Assembly: GCA_965249745.1 (NCBI GenBank)
Contig: OZ252252.1
Span: 1,426,001 to 1,490,000, forward strand
DNA length: 64,000 nt
Direction of reading: 5' to 3'
Origin: JANYHH01 sp965249745
Lineage (GTDB): Bacteria > Deinococcota > Deinococci > Deinococcales > JAAFIG01
Shown: one piece after another, positions 1 to 6,706 of the stretch
Layout: every line of letters starts with the position of its first letter
Numbering within the stretch: position 1 is the stretch's first letter
Program-made: the position numbers and the translations under genes
Notes under the pieces: model-generated
Seen by the model: the letters and a program-made list of their open reading frames with translations, nothing else
Database searches by the model: none
Told to the model about the DNA's origin: nothing

Positions 1-1
1 C

Positions 2-1600
2 AAGGTCTACACCTACGCCAGCATGGGCAGCAGCGTGGACGCCGAGGACAGCGCCGCGAACGCCCGCACCGGACAGGCCGGATCGGTCTACGCGTCCTAC
101 CGCGAAGCGATTGCCTTTGCCACCCCGGAAATCTTAGAGATCGGGCGCGACGGGCTGGAAGTCTTCGCCACCGAAGAAACCGGGTTGACAGTTTACCGTC
201 ACTTCTTCGATGAACTCGAGCTGTCCAGGCCGCACACGCGGAGCGCCGAAGTCGAAGCGCTCTTGGGCGCGGTCTCCGACCCGTTCCGCACGGCCGCGCA
301 GACGCACGGTACGCTGGCGAACGCCGATTTAAAATTCGCGCCCGCCGTGGACAGTCACGGTGCGACCTTCGAGGTGGCACAGAGCAGCATCGGTAACCTG
401 CTCGGGTCGGCTGATCGGGCGCTCAGGATCAGTGCCTGGCAGAGTTACAGCGATGGACACCTGGCCTTCAAGAACACGATGGCGAACGCGCTCTCGGCTG
501 GAGTGAAGCAGGACGTGTTTCGCGCCAGAGCCAGAAACTACAGCGATAGCCTGGACGCGGCGCTGACCCCAAACTTCATCCCAACCAGCGTGTTCCATAA
601 CCTGATTGACACCTTCAAAGCGTACATTCCAATGTGGCACCGCTACTGGTCGGTGCGTCGTCGTTTACTAGGACTGGACACCCTCAGCGAAGCCGACGTG
701 TTCGCACCGCTCAGCCACAACCCGCCCGAACTGGGTTACGAGGAAGCCGTGAAATGGATCCTCGAGGGGATGCAACCCCTCGGGGACGAGTACGTGGGCA
801 TCGCCAGGAAGGGGATGCTCGAGCAGCGCTGGGTGGACATTTACCCCAATAAGGGCAAGCGCCTGGGTGCGTTCTCCACGGGTGGCCCCGACATGCACCC
901 GTTCATCTTTATGAGCTTCAACGGCGGGCTTGGCAGCCTGTCCACCCTCGCGCACGAGCTGGGTCACAGCCTGCACACCTATTACACCGCGCAGAACCAG
1001 CCACCCGTGTACGCCGATTACGGGCTGTTCGTGGCGGAGGTCGCCAGCAACTTCGATCAGGCGATGGTCCGCGAGCATCTGTTCAACAAGAACCCCGACC
1101 CCGAATTTCAACTCGCGGTGCTCGAGGAGGCGTTCTCTAACTTTCACAGGTATTTCTTCGTGATGCCGACCCTGGCGCGGTTTGAGTTAGAGATTCATCA
1201 ACGCACCGAGCGCGGCGAGACCCTGACCGCCGAATCCATGATCGCGCTGTGCGCCGAACTCTTCAAAGAGGGCTACGGCCCCGAGGTGGAATTCGATCAC
1301 GACCGCATCGGCAGCGTCTGGATGAAGTTCAGCACTCACCTATACAGCAATTTCTACGTCTACCAGTACGCCACCGGCATCAGTGGGGCGCACGCGTTGG
1401 CGCTCGGCATCTTGCACGGCTCGGGGAGCACCACCCAGTATTTGGAGTTCCTAAAGGCTGGCAGCAGCCTCTACCCGTTGGACGCGCTGAAACTGGCAGG
1501 GGTGGACCTGAGCAGCCCCGAACCCGTCAAAGCCACGTTTGAAGTGCTGAAGGGCTATGTGGACCGGCTCGAGGAGATTCTGGCGGCGCGCCAAGGCTGA
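2..1600 (+). CDS. pepF: Oligoendopeptidase F, M3 family (5' end outside window)
   Basis: The frame is open from base 2 with no start codon in the window, so the gene begins upstream; the ATG at 23 lies inside conserved sequence and is not the start. M3-family zinc metallopeptidases cut short peptides in the cytosol. The zinc motif HELGH is visible with codons at 953-967, followed by the conserved helix with EVASNFDQAM and the C-terminal signature around FSTHLYSNFYVYQYATG, all typical of PepF. About 530 residues are present of a usual 590-600. The stop is the TGA at 1598-1600, and no terminator hairpin is seen directly after it. Sure of the family; the peptide substrate is not predictable. Confidence 0.95.
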   Translation, partial: KVYTYASMGSSVDAEDSAANARTGQAGSVYASYREAIAFATPEILEIGRDGLEVFATEETGLTVYRHFFDELELSRPHTRSAEVEALLGAVSDPFRTAAQTHGTLANADLKFAPAVDSHGATFEVAQSSIGNLLGSADRALRISAWQSYSDGHLAFKNTMANALSAGVKQDVFRARARNYSDSLDAALTPNFIPTSVFHNLIDTFKAYIPMWHRYWSVRRRLLGLDTLSEADVFAPLSHNPPELGYEEAVKWILEGMQPLGDEYVGIARKGMLEQRWVDIYPNKGKRLGAFSTGGPDMHPFIFMSFNGGLGSLSTLAHELGHSLHTYYTAQNQPPVYADYGLFVAEVASNFDQAMVREHLFNKNPDPEFQLAVLEEAFSNFHRYFFVMPTLARFELEIHQRTERGETLTAESMIALCAELFKEGYGPEVEFDHDRIGSVWMKFSTHLYSNFYVYQYATGISGAHALALGILHGSGSTTQYLEFLKAGSSLYPLDALKLAGVDLSSPEPVKATFEVLKGYVDRLEEILAARQG

Positions 1601-1767
1601 TCGAGCGCGGGTTGAGTCTCGCGGTATGACGAGCGAGGCATATCTCGCCCTACGAAATTTTGGTGAATGCTCGTGGACAGCATGGTTTCTTATTTGAGCA
1701 AACCTCGAGACCAGCGGATTTGATAGCAGTTTCAAGCACCCGTCCGAACGCACCCCAAGCCCCGACC

Positions 1768-2517
1768 TCACCTTGAAGCGGTCTCTCGCCAGCGCCACGG
1801 TTCCAACCGCTCCGCCTCCCAGACCGCCGGGAGGTCGTCACCGTACATCAACGTAAAATTGCGCTCGAGCCGATCCGACCCCTGACCGCTGTCCCTGGCA
1901 TCCGCGTACAAGCGCACGAACGCCGTGCGACACCCGGATTCACAAATCGCATCGAACTGAAACAAGCGCTGCCACGCGCCGCCGGGTCGCCACTCGCGCT
2001 CCAGCATCACCGCCTCGAGACCTTGGCTGGTGAAGCCCGAACCGAACCAGACGCACGCGGCAATCGCGGCCGCGCCCAGCGCCAACGCGAGACTCGAGCC
2101 AAATCCGGCGTGGGCGCGAAGCTCACGAAGTTGCCGCCAGTACGCCCGGAACGTCAGGAGCGGAGCCGCGCCCGCCACCGCGAGCAGCAATAGCGAGAGC
2201 GCCCCAAGCACGTCGCCGCGCATCGTCAGGCGCTGCCCAAACCCGACGAGCGCGAACGCCGCCAGCGGCACGGACGCGAGTGACACCGCACCCGCGAAAA
2301 ATGCGCCGAACGCCAAACCCGGCATCGCCGCCGCTCGCAACCAAGCCGTCCTCACGAGTTGCACCCAGCCATACGCGGACACCGCCAACAGCCCACCAAT
2401 TAAGACCACGTGCCACGGCAGCAACAGCGCCAGGCGGTGATACATCGTCAGCAGCAGCAACGGCAAAATTAGCCCGGCGATCAGGTTTATGGCACGGCTC
2501 GAGGCGAACGCTCGCAT
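1768..2517 (-). CDS. Multi-pass membrane protein of unknown function
   Basis: I do not recognise this protein. From the chosen ATG (MRAFASS) it has about 249 residues with four or five hydrophobic stretches in the first two thirds (starting around INLIAGLILPLLLL), separated by short Arg-rich loops, then one more segment (LALALGAAAIAACVWFGSGF) and a soluble C-terminal region of about 80 residues with two Cys (CESGC). The frame extends another 35 codons upstream, but that extension is Pro/Ser-rich and runs into the hairpin array at 2589-2717, so the internal ATG at 2517 is preferred. It lies downstream of csaB on the same strand but is separated from it by the hairpins, so it is probably not in one operon with csaB. 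Confidence 0.6.
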   Translation of the reverse strand: MRAFASSRAINLIAGLILPLLLLTMYHRLALLLPWHVVLIGGLLAVSAYGWVQLVRTAWLRAAAMPGLAFGAFFAGAVSLASVPLAAFALVGFGQRLTMRGDVLGALSLLLLAVAGAAPLLTFRAYWRQLRELRAHAGFGSSLALALGAAAIAACVWFGSGFTSQGLEAVMLEREWRPGGAWQRLFQFDAICESGCRTAFVRLYADARDSGQGSDRLERNFTLMYGDDLPAVWEAERLEPWRWRETASR

Positions 2518-2588
2518 GGGAGAAGGGTAGTGGGGCGGAGGTGAGCGACAGCTCATGAGCGTGTGCATTCCCGGCTCGAGCCTCGAGT

Positions 2589-2717
2589 CCTCCCCTGTGG
2601 TTGACCACAGGGGAGGTGGCACGAAGTGACGGAGGGGTCGGCCACAGCGTTATCGCCTTGGCCGACCCCTCCGTCTCTCGCTCCCGCTCGAGCCACCTCC
2701 CCTACTTCGCAGGGGAG
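2589..2717. repeat. Array of three consecutive hairpin-forming inverted repeats
   Basis: Three stem-loops lie in a row: 2589-2616 (arms of 13 bp around a 2-nt centre, CTCCCCTGTGGT type), 2628-2675 (two 16-bp perfect arms GACGGAGGGGTCGGCC and its complement around 16 nt), and 2697-2717 (7-bp arms CTCCCCT/AGGGGAG). The first and third share the CTCCCC arm. The array sits after the 3' end of csaB and before the start of the membrane protein, both on the minus strand, and looks like a REP/MITE-type element that may also stabilise or end the csaB mRNA. Confidence 0.8.
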
Positions 2718-2760
2718 AACAGGGCTTCAGGCTCGAGTCATGGAATCAATTACATGCACT

Positions 2761-3765
2761 TCAATCTTTCGTTCCCAGCGCCCAGCCGAAACTCTCCCTG
2801 GCACGAACCCGCATCGCTTCGACCGCTCCCCAATCTGGTTCGCGCCGCTCGAGGACAGCGGCAGTCAGGGATTCGACATCGAAGTCCACGCTGACCTCGA
2901 GCGCACCCGCGTCCCGGCAGAAACCCTGGACTTTCGGGTCGTAACTCACGCCGTAAAACGGTGTCCCCGTCGCCGCCGCGAGAATCACGGCGTGAAGCCG
3001 AACCCCGATGGTCGCGCCCGCCCCGGCGATGATCTCGAGGGCGCGATTTGGATCGGCAGTGCTCTCCAGAGTCGCGCCGTTCACGGGTTTGAACGCCTCG
3101 AGTTCCGCGTCGTCCCAGCCGGGTTGAAACCCGAGCGCCAGGACTCGCTTGCCGTGGTTTGAGAGGTGGTGCGCGACTTCGACTAAACGCCTCGTGGCCT
3201 CGGTCTGCCCCTCGCGCGGCGCGATCACGATTAGGTTCTCGTCTCGCGTGACACCGTTTGGAGCTTTGAGCAGCAGTGCCGGATCGCCACCGAGTTTTGT
3301 GGGTACGCCCAGCCGCTCGAGCAGCGCCCGCGATTGCGTGTCACGCACGATGCTGGTGATGCCTTTCAAAACGCTCGAGACTTGTGCTTCACCCTTTTCG
3401 GACAGGGGTCCGATGCTCTGATTGAAGACCGCGACGCGCTTTCCCAGCAACTTAGCGAAGCGAATGATCGTCAGGTAATACGTCAGTGTGCGGCTCGAGG
3501 TTTTATCTTGCAGCAGACCGCCGCCGCCCGACAGCAGCACATCAGCAGTCCAAATTGCGCCGAGCAAATCCAGCGGATTCATGCGGCGCACCGCCCGCAC
3601 GCCGAAGTGAGCAGCCGTCAGCGCCGGATCGCTCGAGAGGACCGTCGCGTCATGCCCGAGGCGTTTCAATTCCTGGGTGATCGCTAGGCAAATCGCCTCG
3701 TCGCCCGTGTTGGCGAAGCCGTAATAGCCGCTGACAAGAACCCTCATTGGTTCACGCTCAGACAC
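2761..3765 (-). CDS. csaB: Polysaccharide pyruvyl transferase (CsaB family)
   Basis: CsaB adds a pyruvate ketal to the secondary cell-wall polymer so that SLH-domain proteins of the S-layer can bind; this family is present in Deinococcus, whose envelope has an SLH/S-layer system. Visible features are the N-terminal GYYGFANTGDEAI signature, a Rossmann-like half, SGGGGLLQDKTS, the central NQSIGPL and the C-terminal GVRLHAVILAAATGTPFYGVSYDPKV motif typical of the PS_pyruv_trans domain. Length of about 334 residues is normal. The GTG at 3765 has TGAGGG seven bases upstream; an ATG at 3747 (MRVLVSG) is the alternative. It follows the PLP-HRDC gene by 45 bases on the same strand. Confidence 0.9.
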   Translation of the reverse strand: MSEREPMRVLVSGYYGFANTGDEAICLAITQELKRLGHDATVLSSDPALTAAHFGVRAVRRMNPLDLLGAIWTADVLLSGGGGLLQDKTSSRTLTYYLTIIRFAKLLGKRVAVFNQSIGPLSEKGEAQVSSVLKGITSIVRDTQSRALLERLGVPTKLGGDPALLLKAPNGVTRDENLIVIAPREGQTEATRRLVEVAHHLSNHGKRVLALGFQPGWDDAELEAFKPVNGATLESTADPNRALEIIAGAGATIGVRLHAVILAAATGTPFYGVSYDPKVQGFCRDAGALEVSVDFDVESLTAAVLERREPDWGAVEAMRVRARESFGWALGTKD

Positions 3766-3810
3766 AGCCGTGCCCTCACAACACCCTCGAGACTCGAGTC
3801 CTGTACCTTC

Positions 3811-5340
3811 TCACGAGGCGCTGGCTCCACCGACCGGTTTGCGCCGACGCCGACGCCGTTTCTTGCCCGCCGCCGTTCCCGCCGTGTCATCTCGAGCCAC
3901 GCGCGGTTTGGGTTGCGTGGCGGGTGCGCTGCTGGGGATGTCCAAGCCGTCCGTCCAGGGTTTCGCCGGGGCGCGCAACACGTTCAGCACCGCCTCGCCG
4001 TAGCGTTCCAGTTTTTTCGGTCCAATTCCCTTGACCGCGCCCAGCCCCTCGAGCGAATCCGGAGCTTCCCTGGCGATCCCTTCCAGCACGCCGTTGGTCA
4101 GAACCAGCAATTTGCTGATGCTCTGCTCCTGCGCCTCTGCGTCGCGCCACGTGCGCAGCCGCGCGAACCGCTCCAGGGCCGCGTCGTCCAGGGTTTCCAG
4201 AAATTCCGGCGCGGCAACTAGCAAGGTTTGCGGCACAAGCTCCGGCTCGTCCGGTTCCACCGGCACGGGTTCCGGCGTGAACTCAGCGATCGCCTCGAGC
4301 GCCGCGTCCAGAGCGGCTCGCAGGTCACGGGTGTCCTCCAATCCCACCGAGAGCCTGAGCAAGTGATCCGGCAACGCCAGGTCAAACTCCGCCAGCGCCC
4401 GGTGACTCGAGCGGCCCGGCTGGCAGAAGTTACTGTCCGCGCCGCCCGCCCACTCGGACGCCTCGAAGACGCGCAACCGCTCCTGGAAGACTCGAGCCGC
4501 GCTGGTGTTCCACAGGGACAGTCCGATCACCGAACCGCCGACCTCGCGCCCGTCTCGGGTGCGTTGCTGCAATTCCGCGACGCCCGCCGTCTCCAAAGTC
4601 GGGTAGTACACGGCTCGCAGGTTCGGATGCCCATCGAGCGCTTTCACCAGTTCGCTCGCGGCCGCGAATTGCCGCTCGAGACGCACCGAAAGTGTCTTGA
4701 TCCCGCGCAGGGCGCTGCCCGCCGCTTGCGCGTTCGGTCGCGCCCCGACGTTATCGCGGTGAACCCGCAAGCGTTCCAGCAACTCGTCGCTGCGACTGAC
4801 AATCACCCCAAGCGCCAGGCTCGAGTCGCCCGTCAGCCCCGCCGCGTTGCTGTAGACCACGGCGTCCACCGCGAATTCCAGCGGGCGGCAACCGTAGCAG
4901 GTCAGCAGCGAATTGTCCACGACCACGAGCGCCCCCGCCTCGTGCGCCAGCCGCGCTAGGCGCGTCAGATCAACTGCCCGGAGCGTCGCGCTGGTCGGCG
5001 ATTCCACGAACACCAATGAGGAATTCTCAAAATTGACCCGACTCAGATCAGCCAAATCGGTGAACTCGACCGTGACCTCGAACTCCGCCAGCGCCGCAAA
5101 ATTTCGCGCCGCAATGCTCGAGACCTCGTGACCTACCAGCACCCGATCTTCGGGTCGCAACAGCCGCGCCAGGGCATCCAAGGCCGCCCGCCCAGAGTTA
5201 AACGCCAGAGCCGAAGCGCCGCGCCCCGGCAACCCCGCCGCCTCGAGCGCCGCAACCCGAACCTCGAGTTGCGCCAACGGACTGGTCAGGTGATCCCCGG
5301 AATGCACGGCGAGGCTATCGAAACGAAGCACCTCATCCAT
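3811..5340 (-). CDS. Cys/Met-metabolism PLP-enzyme fold fused to a C-terminal HRDC domain, Schiff-base lysine missing
   Basis: Residues about 1-340 follow the cystathionine gamma-synthase/lyase fold (NSGRAALDAL, VFVESPTSATLR, VVVDNSLLTC, then the SVGLEDTRDLRAALDAAL end). Where active enzymes have the S-x-T-K-Y segment that binds PLP, this protein reads YSNAAGLTGDSS, so the lysine aligns with alanine (codon near 4840-4842). Residues about 385-465 form an HRDC domain (RFARLRTWRDAEA..., GVKGIGPKKLERYG type), known from RecQ helicases as a nucleic-acid-binding module, followed by a basic tail with six consecutive arginines. Inference: a catalytically dead enzyme fold re-used as a scaffold for a nucleic-acid-binding protein. 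The ATG at 5340 is chosen because TATGAT lies seven bases upstream. Confidence 0.85.
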   Translation of the reverse strand: MDEVLRFDSLAVHSGDHLTSPLAQLEVRVAALEAAGLPGRGASALAFNSGRAALDALARLLRPEDRVLVGHEVSSIAARNFAALAEFEVTVEFTDLADLSRVNFENSSLVFVESPTSATLRAVDLTRLARLAHEAGALVVVDNSLLTCYGCRPLEFAVDAVVYSNAAGLTGDSSLALGVIVSRSDELLERLRVHRDNVGARPNAQAAGSALRGIKTLSVRLERQFAAASELVKALDGHPNLRAVYYPTLETAGVAELQQRTRDGREVGGSVIGLSLWNTSAARVFQERLRVFEASEWAGGADSNFCQPGRSSHRALAEFDLALPDHLLRLSVGLEDTRDLRAALDAALEAIAEFTPEPVPVEPDEPELVPQTLLVAAPEFLETLDDAALERFARLRTWRDAEAQEQSISKLLVLTNGVLEGIAREAPDSLEGLGAVKGIGPKKLERYGEAVLNVLRAPAKPWTDGLDIPSSAPATQPKPRVARDDTAGTAAGKKRRRRRRKPVGGASAS

Positions 5341-5347
5341 TGACGGC

Positions 5348-5353
5348 ATCATA
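5348..5353 (-). promoter_or_regulatory. -10 box TATGAT, leaderless promoter of the PLP-HRDC gene
   Basis: TATGAT on the minus strand lies 7 nt before the ATG at 5340, leaving no room for a ribosome-binding site. No good -35 hexamer is seen 17 bases upstream. Confidence 0.55.
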
Positions 5354-5403
5354 GCAGGGGAGAAGTGGGAACGACCCGCCCCTGCCTCGAGTCACTCGGC
5401 ATA

Positions 5404-5424
5404 GTCCTCCCCAACGGGGAGGAC
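5404..5424 (-). terminator. Perfect 9-bp stem-loop after slyD
   Basis: GTCCTCCCC-aac-GGGGAGGAC forms a 9-bp stem with a 3-nt loop starting 20 bases beyond the slyD stop (5444). There is no clear U-run, so it may be an RNA-stabilising hairpin rather than an intrinsic terminator. Confidence 0.5.
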
Positions 5425-5443
5425 AGTTCGGAAAACGGCGGGT

Positions 5444-5914
5444 TTAATGCACCGTGTTGGCTTCGTGCGCGTGACCATGCTCGAGTTCGTCCGGCGTGGC
5501 ATCGCGGATGCTGATAACCTTGACCCAGAAGTCCAGCGTGTCGCCCGCGAGCGGGTGATTGAAATCCACCAGCGCCTCGTCACCCTCGATTTCCAGCACG
5601 GTGAAGCTGACCGGATGACCGTCCTCGTCCTCGCCGGTGTAATTGCCGCCAACCTCGAGTTCGTCATCGAAGGCACTCACGGGAATCGTCTGGATCAGCT
5701 CTTCCTCGTACAGCCCGTAGGCGGCGTCCGGCGGAATCGTGACGCGTTTCTCGTCACCGACGTTCATGCCGGTCAGCGCCGCCTCCAAGCCGGGGACGAC
5801 GTTGCCGTGCCCGTGCAAGTACAGCAACGGGTCGCCGTCGGACGCGTCTACTTTGTTGTTTTCCACGGTCAGTTCGTACTCGATTCCAACCACCTGATCG
5901 GCTTGGATGCTCAT
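5444..5914 (-). CDS. slyD: FKBP-type peptidyl-prolyl isomerase, SlyD-like
   Basis: SlyD-type proteins are cytosolic prolyl isomerases and folding helpers with an insert-in-flap chaperone domain. The 156-residue protein shows the FKBP start (VGIEYELTVENNKVDASDG, then PLLYLHGHGNVVPGLEAALTGM), the insert (YGLYEEELIQTIPVSAFDD) and the return strand (VDFNHPLAGDTLDFWVKVISI). The His-containing end (HGHAH...H) is a short version of the metal-binding tail of E. coli SlyD. The ATG at 5914 has AGGAGA seven bases upstream; the longer frame upstream overlaps the preceding gene and is not used. It follows the HicB-like gene by 20 bases, so the two are probably cotranscribed. Confidence 0.93.
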   Translation of the reverse strand: MSIQADQVVGIEYELTVENNKVDASDGDPLLYLHGHGNVVPGLEAALTGMNVGDEKRVTIPPDAAYGLYEEELIQTIPVSAFDDELEVGGNYTGEDEDGHPVSFTVLEIEGDEALVDFNHPLAGDTLDFWVKVISIRDATPDELEHGHAHEANTVH

Positions 5915-5934
5915 GCTCTCTCCTGTGACCCGCT

Positions 5935-6393
5935 TTATTTGCTCTCCGTGCGAATCTGCTGCAACACGCGCCACAGTGGACGCTCGCGTTCGTCACCGAT
6001 GTCCACACCGTACACGAATTCCGTTTGAACCCGAATCCCCTCGAACGTGCCGAACTCTTCTAAGGTCGTCGCGTCGTTCAGGTACACATTGTCATAATCC
6101 AGCCTGAGCACGCGCTGAAAAAAGTCCCTGGCGACCGCCGCCAGCGCGTCCACCCGCACGGTGCTGCTGAACAGCTCTTCCGGCGCTTCGCCCGGCACCG
6201 GCAAGGGCTTCCCAATCGCTTCCAAATACGCGACGCGCTCCGCGAACATGCGCCGTAACTCGTCCAGCGCTTCAGTTTCGGTCGGCGCACCGGCTTTCAG
6301 CGCGAAGAACTCCTGGAGTTCCGCCTCCCAGAAGCCCCAATCTTCGCGGAAGGCGACCCGCAACGTGTAATCCTCGAGCGTCACGCGAAGCAT
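5935..6393 (-). CDS. HicB-like N-terminal domain protein, unknown function
   Basis: Residues about 8-65 (LRVAFREDWGFWEAELQEFFALKAGAPTETEALDELRR...VAYLEAIGKPLPVPG, read in parts) resemble the HicB antitoxin fold, in which a beta-hairpin is followed by a helix that groups residues as T-x-x-E-A-x-x-x-L. The C-terminal 85 residues have no family I recognise but include an acidic stretch (DYDNVYLNDATTLEEFGTFEG) and the strand VRVQTEFVYGVDI. It stands directly before slyD, with no HicA partner beside it, so it is not an obvious toxin-antitoxin pair and may instead be a housekeeping protein that borrowed the fold. Confidence 0.6.
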   Translation of the reverse strand: MLRVTLEDYTLRVAFREDWGFWEAELQEFFALKAGAPTETEALDELRRMFAERVAYLEAIGKPLPVPGEAPEELFSSTVRVDALAAVARDFFQRVLRLDYDNVYLNDATTLEEFGTFEGIRVQTEFVYGVDIGDERERPLWRVLQQIRTESK

Positions 6394-6694
6394 TTTACGG
6401 GATGGTCCGGGGCAGATGCGGGTGGTCGGTTGCGGGTCTCTACGAATTGTGGGTGCTCGAGAGAGGGTGGCGTTGACGGGTTAGCCGGGCAGATCTGCCG
6501 CTACGAAATTCTGGAGGCAGGCTCGAGTGGCGTAATGAACGGACGTTTGTCCCACGAAATTAGGGCAAACGCTCGAGCCAGACACGGTTCTCGGAGGGGC
6601 TATCCTCGTGGTCGCCTTGAAACGGTCAGCGAAAACAACCTCGAGATTATTGGGAATAGGCATATTTCGGGATACGGTCTTTGACAACTTGAGG
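6394..6694. repeat. Intergenic region with three degenerate CTACGAAATT-type repeat units
   Basis: Three short units end in GCTCGAG: near 6430-6465 (TCTACGAATT...), near 6489-6526 (CTGCCGCTACGAAATTCTGG...GGCAGGCTCGAG) and near 6546-6578 (GTTTGTCC...CACGAAATTA...GGGCAAACGCTCGAG). The last two form small hairpins whose arms differ while the core is kept. A fourth unit lies near 1640-1675. They look like decayed copies of a short palindromic repeat. No gene is seen. Confidence 0.5.
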
Positions 6695-6700
6695 TATACT
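6695..6700 (+). promoter_or_regulatory. -10 box TATACT, leaderless promoter of mfd
   Basis: TATACT is 6 nt upstream of GTG 6707, the same spacing as at many genes in this window. A TTGACA at 6681-6686 lies only 8 bases away and cannot be its -35 element. Confidence 0.55.
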
Positions 6701-6706
6701 TTTCTG

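Noticed and set aside
2589..2717. Possible CRISPR array
   Set aside because: There are three different hairpins, not a constant repeat with unique spacers; no cas genes are present.
6681..6700. TTGACA plus TATACT as a standard promoter for mfd
   Set aside because: The spacer is only 8 bases; the TATACT alone fits the leaderless pattern better.
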